From Micromonospora cathayae (lineage in GTDB: Bacteria > Actinomycetota > Actinomycetes > Mycobacteriales > Micromonosporaceae): 64,000 bases of DNA. Position numbers and translations under genes: made by a program. The notes under the pieces are model-generated. The model searched no databases. It was given only the letters and a program-made list of their open reading frames with translations, and was not told the DNA's origin. Each line of letters opens with the position of its first letter. Within the stretch, counting starts at the first letter, position 1. The DNA lies in NCBI RefSeq assembly GCF_028993575.1, contig NZ_CP118615.1, forward strand, positions 620,001 through 684,000, in the 5' to 3' direction. This document shows, piece after piece, positions 23,555 through 30,553 of the stretch.

Positions 23555-24291
23555 GACTCCCCCAGGTACGCCTCTTGCACGGTCGGGTTCGCCATCACCG
23601 TCTCCGGGGTGTCGCAGGCCAGCAGCGCGCCGTGGTGCATCACGGCGATCCGGTCGGCCAGTTCCAGGATCACGTCCATGTGGTGTTCCACCATGAGGAC
23701 AGCCCGGTTCCGGTCCCCGGTCAACGACTTGATCACGCGGACCAGTTCGGGGACGTCCTCGGCGCTGACCCCGGCCATCGGCTCGTCCAGCAGCATCACC
23801 CGGGGTTCCCCGGCCAGCAGCAGGGCGATCTCCAGTTTGCGCTTCTCGCCGTGGGCGAGGGTGCCGGCGAGCGCGGTACCCCGGTGGGCGAGGCCGACCC
23901 GGTCGAGCGCCGCGTCGGCGGCGGCGACCACCTCCCGGTCGGCCGCCGCCCGCCGCCACAGCTTCATCGAACCCCCGCGGTACGCCTGGACGGCGAGCCG
24001 CACGTTCTCCCGGACGCTGAGCGAACCGAAGACCGAGGACGCCTGGAAGGTACGGCCCAGCCCGAGCCGGGCCCGCCGGTGCGGTGGCAGGGTGCCGATG
24101 TCCCTGCCGTCCAGCAGGACCGTGCCGTCGGTGGGTCGACGCAGGCCGGTGATCAGGTTGAACAGCGAGGTCTTGCCGGCGCCGTTCGGCCCGATCACGC
24201 CGAGGAACTCTCCCGGCGCCAGATCGAGGTGCACGTCGTCGACGATGGCGACCTCTCCGATCCGCCAGGTCAGACCGCGGGTGGCGAGCAT
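23548..24291 (-). CDS. livG: Branched-chain amino acid-type ABC transporter ATP-binding protein
   Basis: A 247-residue ATPase with Walker A GPNGAGKT, Walker B MLLDEPMAG and the LivG-type C-terminus (TPETVMANPTVQEAYLGE). The ABC signature reads TLAHGEKRKLEIA; LivG proteins usually have a Q after the glycine, so this is a mild departure that keeps the critical Gly. It starts 8 bases after the substrate-binding-protein stop. Its stop falls in the 56-bp repeat that separates it from livF. Confidence 0.91.
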   Translation of the reverse strand: MLATRGLTWRIGEVAIVDDVHLDLAPGEFLGVIGPNGAGKTSLFNLITGLRRPTDGTVLLDGRDIGTLPPHRRARLGLGRTFQASSVFGSLSVRENVRLAVQAYRGGSMKLWRRAAADREVVAAADAALDRVGLAHRGTALAGTLAHGEKRKLEIALLLAGEPRVMLLDEPMAGVSAEDVPELVRVIKSLTGDRNRAVLMVEHHMDVILELADRIAVMHHGALLACDTPETVMANPTVQEAYLGESL

Positions 24292-24298
24292 GTTCCGA

Positions 24299-25504
24299 TC
24301 AGCCCTTCATCGCGGCGACCGGCGGCGCGGTCTCGTCGCCGGTGAGGCTCTTCTGCGCGGTGGCGGTGAACGCGGTGCCGCTGCCGGTCAGGCTGGCCTG
24401 GAACATCGGCTGGAGCAGCGCGTGGTCCTCCTTGCGGATGGTCATCTTGCCCTTAACCCCGTCGAAGCTCCACCCTTCCAGGGCGGTGACCATCTTCTCC
24501 ACGTCGTCGCCGCCCTCGGCGACCGCGCGGACCACCATCTGCGCGGCGGCGAAGCCGTCCGGGTGGAACAGGTCGAGGGTGCCGCCGGGGATCTTGGCCT
24601 TGGCGGCCTTGGCGGCTTCGGTGTCGCTGGCCCCGTCGAAGTAGTGCGACAGGAACGAGATCTTGCTGCCGGCCGCGCCGAACGTCGGCCAGGAGGCCCG
24701 GATGTCCAGCCCGGTGACGACCGTGGTGGAGGTGAGTACGCCCTGCTGGTCGAGGGTCTGCCACATGGCCGGGGCGGTGGTGCCGGCCCAGGCGACGAAG
24801 AGCAGGTCCGGCTTGGCGGCGGTGATCTGGCTGGCGAACGGGGTGAAGTCGGTGGCGCTGGCCGGGGCCCGGACGCTGCTCACCGTCGCGCCGGCCCCAC
24901 CGATGACCGCCTTCACGGCGGCCTCGTTGGCGTCGCCGAACGCGCCGTCCTGGGCGAAGACCACGACCTTCTTGCCGGTCGGGTCGCCGATGAACGAGCG
25001 CGCGGTGACCACGTCCTGGTACGACTGCCGGCCGGAGCGGAACGTGTACCGGTTGGCTCCGGTGACCGCGTCGGTGGCGGCCGGGCCGGAGATGAAGAGG
25101 ACCTTGTTCTGCGCGGCGATCGGGGCGACCTGCAACGCCACCCCGGAGGCGGTCGACCCGGCGAGGATCTTGTGGCCCTTGCCGATCAGGTCCTTCGCCG
25201 CCGACACCGCCTTGGCCGGGTCACCGGCGTCGTCCATCTCGGTGATCTCGATGGTCCGGCCGTCCACCTTGCCGGTGCCGTCGGTGGCGAAGTCCAGGCC
25301 GGCCTTGAACCCCTCGATGTACTGCTTGCCGTAGCTGGCCAGGGCTCCCGACTGGGAGTACACCAGGCCGACCTTGACCGGGGCGGCGTCGTCACCGCCA
25401 CCGGTGGCGGTCTCCTGCGGGCTGCCGCAGGCGGTCGCGGCGACTGCCGCGGCCATCATGGTGGCGGCGGCGAGGACCGCGCGCCGCGTCGTCCGGACCG
25501 TCAT
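24299..25504 (-). CDS. livK: Branched-chain amino acid-type ABC transporter substrate-binding lipoprotein
   Basis: A 401-residue periplasmic-binding-protein-fold lipoprotein, first gene of the five-gene operon. The signal peptide starts with Arg-rich text and has a lipobox TAC with Cys26. The mature protein has VKVGLVYSQSGALASYGKQ, the LAGSTASGVALQVAPIAA segment and a long C-terminal half typical of Peripla_BP_6. No clear -35/-10 was seen upstream. The intergenic region has GTGACGTCAC at 25561-25570 and TCCGGAT/ATCCGGA at 25608-25626, which could be operators. Confidence 0.9.
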   Translation of the reverse strand: MTVRTTRRAVLAAATMMAAAVAATACGSPQETATGGGDDAAPVKVGLVYSQSGALASYGKQYIEGFKAGLDFATDGTGKVDGRTIEITEMDDAGDPAKAVSAAKDLIGKGHKILAGSTASGVALQVAPIAAQNKVLFISGPAATDAVTGANRYTFRSGRQSYQDVVTARSFIGDPTGKKVVVFAQDGAFGDANEAAVKAVIGGAGATVSSVRAPASATDFTPFASQITAAKPDLLFVAWAGTTAPAMWQTLDQQGVLTSTTVVTGLDIRASWPTFGAAGSKISFLSHYFDGASDTEAAKAAKAKIPGGTLDLFHPDGFAAAQMVVRAVAEGGDDVEKMVTALEGWSFDGVKGKMTIRKEDHALLQPMFQASLTGSGTAFTATAQKSLTGDETAPPVAAMKG

Positions 25505-25560
25505 AGCGACTCCACGTGAGGACTCGGGGGAAGAGGATTCGTTGTCGGCTCACGCTAGGA

Positions 25561-25626
25561 GTGACGTCACCCACGAGCTATGTGGCAGCAACACACAAGT
25601 AACACCGTCCGGATGGCCGATCCGGA
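25561..25626. promoter_or_regulatory. Two palindromes upstream of livK
   Basis: GTGACGTCAC (25561-25570) is a perfect 10-bp palindrome, and TCCGGAT-GGCCG-ATCCGGA (25608-25626) is a perfect 7+7 inverted repeat. Both lie in the 259-bp gap ahead of livK and are candidate regulator sites. Confidence 0.35.
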
Positions 25627-25763
25627 CAATCGTCCACCCTGATGTTTCTCTCCGATGGCCCCGATCCCCACTGCGTCGTGTCGGGTGGTGTCGGTCTGAC
25701 CCAGGTTCACCTCGCGTGGTGGGTGCCGGCAGAGGCTCAGCGGTCTCAGCACCGTGCGGCGGC

Positions 25764-26033
25764 TCAGTGTCGCGCGGCGGCGGGTGACGGGCCGCAGCCG
25801 CCGAGGTGGCGGGCGGGTTGTGGGCAGCGCCGGCCGCCGTCGAGCAGCCGGTCACAGAAGACCCGGTGCCGTACGCCCTGCGCGTCCTCGTGCGAGACGG
25901 TGGTCTCGGCGCGGTCCACGTCGGCGAGGAAGCTCACCGCCCGGGTGACCGACCGGGCGAACCGCAGCGCGGCGGCCAGGTCGACGGCGATCACCGGCAG
26001 GTGCACGACGAACCGTTCCCGCTCCCGGTTCAC
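25764..26033 (-). CDS. Small unknown protein coupled to the DivIVA-like gene
   Basis: An 89-residue frame beginning at a GTG whose GTGA overlaps the stop of the upstream DivIVA-like gene. The N-terminal half (FVVHLPVIAVDLAAALRFAR) is plausibly an amphipathic helix followed by ETTVSHEDAQGVRHRVFCDR. I do not recognise the family. The overlap and codon pattern favour a real gene; the C-terminal GGCGPSPAAARH text is less protein-like, so the true end could differ if there is a frameshift. Confidence 0.5.
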   Translation of the reverse strand: MNRERERFVVHLPVIAVDLAAALRFARSVTRAVSFLADVDRAETTVSHEDAQGVRHRVFCDRLLDGGRRCPQPARHLGGCGPSPAAARH

Positions 26034-26377
26034 CGGTGCAGCCTCGGCGCGAACCGGGACTGCCAGCTCCGCAGCGCCCGCTTGATCCGCACGTTCTCCT
26101 CGACCGTGTACGCCAGTTCGCGCCGGGCGACGGCCAGCTCACCGGCCACCCGGTGCAGGAACGCGTACACCTCCAGCGGGTCCAGGCCGTCCCGCCGTAC
26201 GCTACGGAACCGCCGCTCCCGGATCTGGCACGCGGTCAACGGCCGGCAGGCGCCGGACCGGTACCACCCCTCGTTCGGTGACCGTCGCCGACCGTTCGCC
26301 GTCCGGACCTGCCGGTCGTTCGTCGCGCGGAGTCGCCGGTCGTTCGTGATGCGGAACAAGCTCCGCAGGAGTCTCAT
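26030..26377 (-). CDS. Small DivIVA-domain-like protein
   Basis: A 115-residue protein. The N-terminal 45 residues are Arg-rich with a repeated TNDRR/TNDRQ pattern. Residues 55-100 (RFRSVRRDGLDPLEVYAFLH, then RVAGELAVARRELAYTVEEN) match the DivIVA N-terminal membrane-targeting and coiled-coil pattern, normally F..VRRGYDP.EVD.FL. It is far shorter than cell-pole DivIVA/Wag31, so it is more likely a small partner or plasmid/element-type relative. GGAGGGACG precedes the ATG. It is divergent from two mini-GntR genes. Confidence 0.65.
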   Translation of the reverse strand: MRLLRSLFRITNDRRLRATNDRQVRTANGRRRSPNEGWYRSGACRPLTACQIRERRFRSVRRDGLDPLEVYAFLHRVAGELAVARRELAYTVEENVRIKRALRSWQSRFAPRLHR

Positions 26378-26663
26378 CGTCCCTCCGGTGGGGTCGGTGT
26401 GGAGGGCGGCCCGGCCGGCGGTACGGGGAAGCGGGCCGGGCCGCCGGCCCCGTGACCGCAGCCCTGCACGGCGGTACGACCACGAAGCCCACTGAGGCGT
26501 CCAACCCGGAGGGTTTGCCGAACCAACCGGAGCCGGACACCCAGCAACCTACACCAGTATATAAGGAAGCACTACCCGGAGTTACCTCATGTCGACAGCT
26601 TGTTGCAGTTACTGGTGGAGGTAGGGCAGGATCGGACGTGCCGAACCAACCGGAGTCCTCACC
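26378..26663. promoter_or_regulatory. Divergent control region of the DivIVA-like and mini-GntR genes
   Basis: A 17-bp direct repeat, TGCCGAACCAACCGGAG, occurs at 26516-26532 and 26639-26655, the second copy ending 8 bases before the mini-GntR start. Between them lies a rare AT-rich island, AGTATATAAGG (26556-26566), which could be a -10. These are the obvious candidate operators for the encoded GntR proteins. Confidence 0.45.
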
Positions 26664-26891
26664 ATGCCCACAGCACCAGCACCCTTCCGAGAGATCGCCA
26701 ACGCGTTCACCGCGAAGATCAAGAGCGGCGAACTGAAACCCGGCGACAAGCTGCCCTCCACCCGGCAGATCGCCGAACAGTACGGCGTCAGCATGAACAC
26801 CGCCTACCGGGCGATGTCGCTCCTGCACGACCGAGAGTTGATCACCGGCCAGCCGGGGCGCGGAACGTACGTCGCCGAACCTCGGCAGTAG
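26664..26891 (+). CDS. Mini-GntR (winged-helix only) regulator, copy 1
   Basis: A 75-residue protein consisting of nothing but a GntR-type winged helix: FREIANAFTAKIKSGELKPG, then LPSTRQIAEQYGVSMNTAYR and the wing GRGTYVAEP. It lacks any effector domain, unlike full-size GntR regulators of 230 or more residues. It is paralogous to the gene 78 bases downstream (about 65% identical by eye). The start follows GGAG with 8-nt spacing. Such domain-only proteins occur in mobile and accessory regions of actinomycetes; the target is probably the repeat-bearing upstream region. Confidence 0.82.
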   Translation: MPTAPAPFREIANAFTAKIKSGELKPGDKLPSTRQIAEQYGVSMNTAYRAMSLLHDRELITGQPGRGTYVAEPRQ

Positions 26892-26969
26892 CGACGGTCG
26901 GGCATGGCCGCACTCGGCTGAGGCGGAAGTCGACGCCGCTGCCGATCCCGCGATGTCTGGAGTCCTGTC

Positions 26970-27200
26970 ATGACCACCGCACCAGCCTCGTTTCGCCTGA
27001 TCGTGGACGAGATCGCCGAGAAGATCCGCACCGGCGAACTCAAGCCGGGAGAAAAGCTGCCCTCAACCAGTCAACTGGCCACGAAGTACGGCGTCAGCAA
27101 CAACACCGTCTACCGGGCCCTGGCGATCCTGCACGATCGCGACCTGATCATCGGTCAGCAGGGGCGCGGGACGTACGTCGCCGAACCTCCGCCGGGTTGA
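26970..27200 (+). CDS. Mini-GntR (winged-helix only) regulator, copy 2
   Basis: A 76-residue tandem paralogue of the preceding gene: FRLIVDEIAEKIRTGELKPG, LPSTSQLATKYGVSNNTVYR and GRGTYVAEP. GGAG lies 7 nt before the ATG, and both genes are preceded by the same GGAGTCCT text, showing that the ribosome-site region was duplicated as well. Its stop is followed within three bases by a long inverted repeat. No effector domain is present, so regulation may depend on dosage or partner proteins. Confidence 0.82.
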   Translation: MTTAPASFRLIVDEIAEKIRTGELKPGEKLPSTSQLATKYGVSNNTVYRALAILHDRDLIIGQQGRGTYVAEPPPG

Positions 27201-27202
27201 AT

Positions 27203-27255
27203 CTGAATCTTGGACAGTTTCCGTCCGCTGAGAACGGAAAGTGTCCAAGATTCAG
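27203..27255. terminator. Bidirectional terminator between mini-GntR 2 and the P-loop kinase
   Basis: Arms 27203-27224 and 27234-27255 pair at 21 of 22 positions around a 9-nt loop. The stop codon of the convergent kinase gene (27252-27254) lies within the right arm. The stem is notably less GC-rich than other hairpins in the window. Confidence 0.75.
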
Positions 27256-27800
27256 GTCAGGCAGGCGAGGAAGGCCCGGTACGCCTCGTCGATCCTGCCG
27301 TCCTCGGTGTGTACCACCTTCGTCGCCGGGCGGTCCCGGATCACGGTCAGCAGCCGGTCGTACATCGCCGCCAGTTCGGCAAGCCCACCCTGTTGTTCGA
27401 GCATCCGGTGGGCGTCGAGGTGGGCCGGGTCCGTACTGGTGCGGGAACGGGCGAGGAACCGGCGCAGGGCGTTCTCCCGACTGTCGAGCAGTACCACCTC
27501 GTGGAAGACGGCGTCCACCTCGCCCGCGAGGCGTTCGGCCTGCTCGATGAAGGTGGGACGGGCGACGAGCTGCGGGATGACCACGTCGCGCCCACCCAGC
27601 AGGTGTGCCCGCGCGCCGGCCAACGCGACCGACCTCGCCAGCAGGCCCGCCGGGCCGGGCTGGTCGCGCCAGCCGCCGATCAGGTCGCGGACCCGGTCGA
27701 CGTCCAGGTCGAGCGCGAGCGGATGATCCTCGACGTACCGCCGCGCCAGGGTCGACTTGCCGCAGCCGGGCGGCCCGTTCAACAGGATCAGCCGGGGCAC
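27252..27800 (-). CDS. P-loop kinase-like ATPase
   Basis: A 182-residue P-loop protein of the zeta-toxin/chloramphenicol-phosphotransferase/AAA_33 type. Walker A is GPPGCGKST at residues 8-16, followed by LDLDVDRVRDLIGGW. The text DVVIPQLVARPTFIEQAERL and LDSRENALRRFLAR is typical of small-molecule or nucleotide kinases. The substrate is unknown. No cognate antitoxin lies next to it. The ATG at 27800 lacks a strong ribosome site. It is transcribed toward the mini-GntR pair. Confidence 0.8.
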   Translation of the reverse strand: MPRLILLNGPPGCGKSTLARRYVEDHPLALDLDVDRVRDLIGGWRDQPGPAGLLARSVALAGARAHLLGGRDVVIPQLVARPTFIEQAERLAGEVDAVFHEVVLLDSRENALRRFLARSRTSTDPAHLDAHRMLEQQGGLAELAAMYDRLLTVIRDRPATKVVHTEDGRIDEAYRAFLACLT

Positions 27801-27940
27801 CGCGCCAGTCTAGGGTTCGCACCGATCCGTCGACCGGCCCGCCCGGCTCCGGTACCGGCCACTCCGGATCATCCGGCCGAGATCACCTCTGGTAGCTTCC
27901 CGGGGACTCCTTGTGATCATCGACCACCCGGGCTACCTTA

Positions 27941-27959
27941 TATCGATACTTATCGATAA
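27941..27959. promoter_or_regulatory. Two TATCGATA boxes one helical turn apart
   Basis: TATCGATA occurs at 27941-27948 and 27951-27958, a spacing of exactly 10 bp; the second extends to the perfect palindrome TTATCGATAA. The pair lies directly before the GGAGG of the metzincin gene, in an AT-rich pocket foreign to the local composition. It may be a repressor operator overlapping the -10 region. Confidence 0.5.
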
Positions 27960-27971
27960 ATTGGAGGACGG

Positions 27972-28508
27972 ATGCCCAGCAGCAGGCTCCGCAGGGTGGG
28001 ATGGGTGGCGCTGGCCACGACCGCCACGCTGGTGGTCACCGGGGGCATCGCCCCGGCGGCGTCAGCCGACGTGACACCGATGGACCACTGCACGTCGGTG
28101 GACGGCGGCGAACTCGTGTACGACGACTTCACCAAGTACGACACCTCGTTGTCACACGCGGTGAACCAGTGGAACTCGCTGAACCCGATCAACGTCAGAC
28201 CTGATGACGCCACCACCTACGCCGACCTCGACGTGTCCGACTACACGTCGTCCAGCGACAGCCGGGCCGGCTGGTTCGACTGCAGCGCCGGCGCGGACGA
28301 CCTCAAACTGAACACGCACTGGATGGACGGCTACAACACGTCACAGAAACACGCCGTCGTCACCCACGAGTTCGGGCACGCCCTGAAGCTCGGACACGGA
28401 CCGGAGGTCTCCGTCATGGACGCCTGCCCGGCCTGTTACAACCCGAACATGAACAACAATCTCCAGTCCTGGGACATCAGCTCGTATCACGCCGTGTGGG
28501 GGTACTGA
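27972..28508 (+). CDS. Secreted metzincin-type zinc protease
   Basis: A 178-residue secreted protein. The signal peptide (MPSSRLRRVGWVALATTATL onward) ends near ASA-DVTP at about residue 32. The catalytic zinc signature HEFGHALKLGH is near residue 132, followed by a Met-turn candidate SVMDACP about 10 residues later, the hallmark of matrixin/snapalysin-like metzincins. Cysteines at CSAGAD, CPAC and near the N-terminus may form disulfides. There is no obvious long propeptide. GGAGG lies 4 nt before the ATG. The next gene begins 4 bases after the stop and may encode its inhibitor or partner. Confidence 0.85.
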   Translation: MPSSRLRRVGWVALATTATLVVTGGIAPAASADVTPMDHCTSVDGGELVYDDFTKYDTSLSHAVNQWNSLNPINVRPDDATTYADLDVSDYTSSSDSRAGWFDCSAGADDLKLNTHWMDGYNTSQKHAVVTHEFGHALKLGHGPEVSVMDACPACYNPNMNNNLQSWDISSYHAVWGY

Positions 28509-28511
28509 ATC

Positions 28512-29060
28512 ATGAGTCGTCGCCTCGTCAAGCCGCTGGTCGCGGTGGTCACCGCCACCACGATGGCGATCGGCGGATGGTTCGCGTTCAGCTCGGCCGG
28601 GTCCGGCGGTACGCACGTCGTCCACTCCTCGTACTCGTTCGACGTGCACGACGACACCAAGGTCGCCGGGTTCGCCGACTACGTCGTGGTGGGCACCGTC
28701 GAGCGCGTCGCCGAGGTACAGGAACGCCACGGCGACACCCCGTACACGGTGTTCGACGTGCGGGTCCGGCAGACGCTCAAGGGCCAGCCGGTCCGGCACC
28801 TGCGGATCAGCCAGCTCGGCGGCACCCTCGACGACGAGTCCTGGCGGGTGGCGGGCGAACCGCTGCTGGAGACCGGTACCACGTACGTGCTGGCCGCCCG
28901 GACCGAACGCGGACTCGGCACCCACCAGTTGGTGGCCGGGGCCGACTTCCCGGTGGTCGACGCGGCGGCGACCACCGGCGCGACCTCCGGGCCGGTCGCC
29001 GAGTGGCGGCGCAACGTCGCCAACCAGCGCTGGCCCGAGGAGCTGCCCCGCACCCCGTGA
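28512..29060 (+). CDS. Secreted or membrane-anchored protein, possibly TIMP/NTR-like
   Basis: A 182-residue protein with an N-terminal hydrophobic segment (about 8-28). A beta-rich domain follows: AGFADYVVVGTVERVAEVQE, TVFDVRVRQTLKGQPVRHLR and LLETGTTYVLA. This order of strands recalls the netrin/TIMP OB-fold, though the usual cysteines are absent. Translation is probably coupled to the metzincin 3 nt upstream, so it may inhibit, chaperone or tether that protease. This functional link is inference from adjacency and a weak pattern only. A perfect hairpin terminator follows. Confidence 0.6.
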   Translation: MSRRLVKPLVAVVTATTMAIGGWFAFSSAGSGGTHVVHSSYSFDVHDDTKVAGFADYVVVGTVERVAEVQERHGDTPYTVFDVRVRQTLKGQPVRHLRISQLGGTLDDESWRVAGEPLLETGTTYVLAARTERGLGTHQLVAGADFPVVDAAATTGATSGPVAEWRRNVANQRWPEELPRTP

Positions 29061-29103
29061 CGCCCCGGCCGGCAGATCGCCCCGGCGTCGGCCTGATAGG
29101 GCC

Positions 29104-29135
29104 GGCCCGCCACCCGGGCGGTCGGGTGGCGGGCC
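29104..29135. terminator. Bidirectional terminator
   Basis: Perfect 13-bp stem GGCCCGCCACCCG (29104-29116) with CGGGTGGCGGGCC (29123-29135), 6-nt loop. It sits between the convergent TIMP-like and GDPD genes. Confidence 0.75.
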
Positions 29136-29159
29136 AGCGAGGGGAAAGGCGTGGAGGGC

Positions 29160-30278
29160 TCAGGCCAGGCCGGCGCGGGCGGCCACCGCGGTGTCCGGGT
29201 GGTCGGCGAAGACGCCGTCCAGGCCGAGCCGGTAGAACAGCTCGTACTCGGCGGTGATGTCGCCCCGGGCGTTCGGGTCGTTGCCGGTACGGAAGTCGGC
29301 GGGCAGGAACTGGTTCTCCGCGCGGAACGTCCAGGCGTGCACGATCAGCTTCTCCCGGTGCGCGTCCCGGACGATGGTGGTCGGGGCGAGCAGCTTGCCG
29401 GTGGCGTCCCGGGGCACGATCAGGTTCTTGTTCGCCCCGATGCCGTCGGCGTACCCGGCGATCCACCGCAGGCCGGCCGGCTTGGCCAGGTCGGCGTAGG
29501 TACGCGGGTCACCGGCGACGGTGAAGTCGTACGGCCGGCCGGACGCGTCGAGCAGCTGGGCCAGCGGCACGTCGATCATCCGGTCCAGCTTGCGCAGGTT
29601 CGCCGTCTCGAAGGACTGGATGATCACCGGCGAGTTGGGCCGGGTCAGCTTGTTGGCGCGCAGCACCTCGACCAGCGGCTCCTCCAGCGGCAGCCCGATC
29701 GACTGGAAGTAGGTCGGGTGCTTCGTCTCCGGGTACACGCCGATGGTCCGGCCCCGGGCCCGGCCCTCGGTCCGGGCCAGGTCGATGACCTCCTGGAGGG
29801 TGGGCACCTCGAACCGGCCGTCGTACGCGGTGTTGGTCACCCGGACCTGCGGCAGCCGTTCCTTGGCGCGCAGCGTCTTCAGTTCGGCCAGGGTGAAGTC
29901 CTCGGTGAACCAGCCGGTCACCGTGACCCCGTCGATGGTCTTCGTGGCCTTGCGGGCGGCGAACTCGGGGCGCGCGGCCACGTCGGTGGTACCGGAGATC
30001 TCGTTCTCGTGCCGGGCGACCAGCACGCCGTCCTTCGTCGGCACCAGGTCCGGCTCGATGTAGTCGGCGCCCATCCGGATCGCCAGCCGGTACGCCTCCA
30101 GGGTGTGCTCGGGCCGGTAGCCGCTCGCCCCGCGATGGGCGATCACGATCGGCCGGTCGGTGGCCCGTGCCCGCTCGGTACGCGGCTCCGGGCCGGCCCC
30201 GACGGCCGTGGTGGGCACGGCCACCGCGACCGTGAGCAGCGCGCCGGCCACACCGAGGGCGGAAAGGGTACGTCGCAA
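29160..30278 (-). CDS. Secreted glycerophosphodiester phosphodiesterase
   Basis: A 372-residue exported GDPD that hydrolyses glycerophosphodiesters to an alcohol and glycerol-3-phosphate. The signal peptide LRRTLSALGVAGALLTVAVA ends near AVGA. The catalytic block IAHRGASGYRPEHTLEAY, then YIEPDLVPTKDG, and the late HAWTFRAENQF carry the conserved His, Glu and Asp. The TTG at 30278 is preferred because AGGAG lies 6 nt upstream; a TTG at 30317 would add 13 residues without such support. It is divergent from the potassium-uptake genes. Phosphorus scavenging is a likely role. Confidence 0.9.
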   Translation of the reverse strand: MRRTLSALGVAGALLTVAVAVPTTAVGAGPEPRTERARATDRPIVIAHRGASGYRPEHTLEAYRLAIRMGADYIEPDLVPTKDGVLVARHENEISGTTDVAARPEFAARKATKTIDGVTVTGWFTEDFTLAELKTLRAKERLPQVRVTNTAYDGRFEVPTLQEVIDLARTEGRARGRTIGVYPETKHPTYFQSIGLPLEEPLVEVLRANKLTRPNSPVIIQSFETANLRKLDRMIDVPLAQLLDASGRPYDFTVAGDPRTYADLAKPAGLRWIAGYADGIGANKNLIVPRDATGKLLAPTTIVRDAHREKLIVHAWTFRAENQFLPADFRTGNDPNARGDITAEYELFYRLGLDGVFADHPDTAVAARAGLA

Positions 30279-30553
30279 CGCCGTCTCCTGTCGTCGAGAG
30301 GGAACGCCCACAGCCAAGCGGCGACCGGCGACCGGAAGTTGGTCTCCGGTTGGCCGTGGGATGAACGTCTCGACGGCCGGTGCCGAGCCTCGACAGTCGG
30401 TGCAGGTCCTCGACGGCCGGGAACGGCCCGGCCGGTCGGTGCAGGCCCCGGCCGGTCGGGGACGGCTCGGGGACGGCTCGGGGACGGAGCCGGGGCCGGA
30501 CCGGGATGCCGGTTTCCCCGCCCCCGGTCCGGGTCGGCCGTGAAGATTGGCTG
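30279..30553. repeat. Repeat-rich intergenic region between GDPD and trkH
   Basis: Three 11-bp units of CGGGGACGGCT lie at 30457-30489 (the third imperfect), preceded by four loose copies of CGACGGCCGG/CCGGTCGGTGCAGG. No gene or strong promoter was recognised. Confidence 0.45.

Noticed and set aside
26452..26736. 94-codon plus-strand frame in the mini-GntR control region
   Set aside because: It overlaps the start of mini-GntR 1 in another frame and covers the direct repeats; no ribosome site.
25764..27800. Integrative element (AICE) or toxin-antitoxin locus
   Set aside because: GntR-like repressors and a zeta-toxin-like P-loop kinase suggest it, but no integrase, Rep, Tra gene, attachment-site repeat or antitoxin was found.
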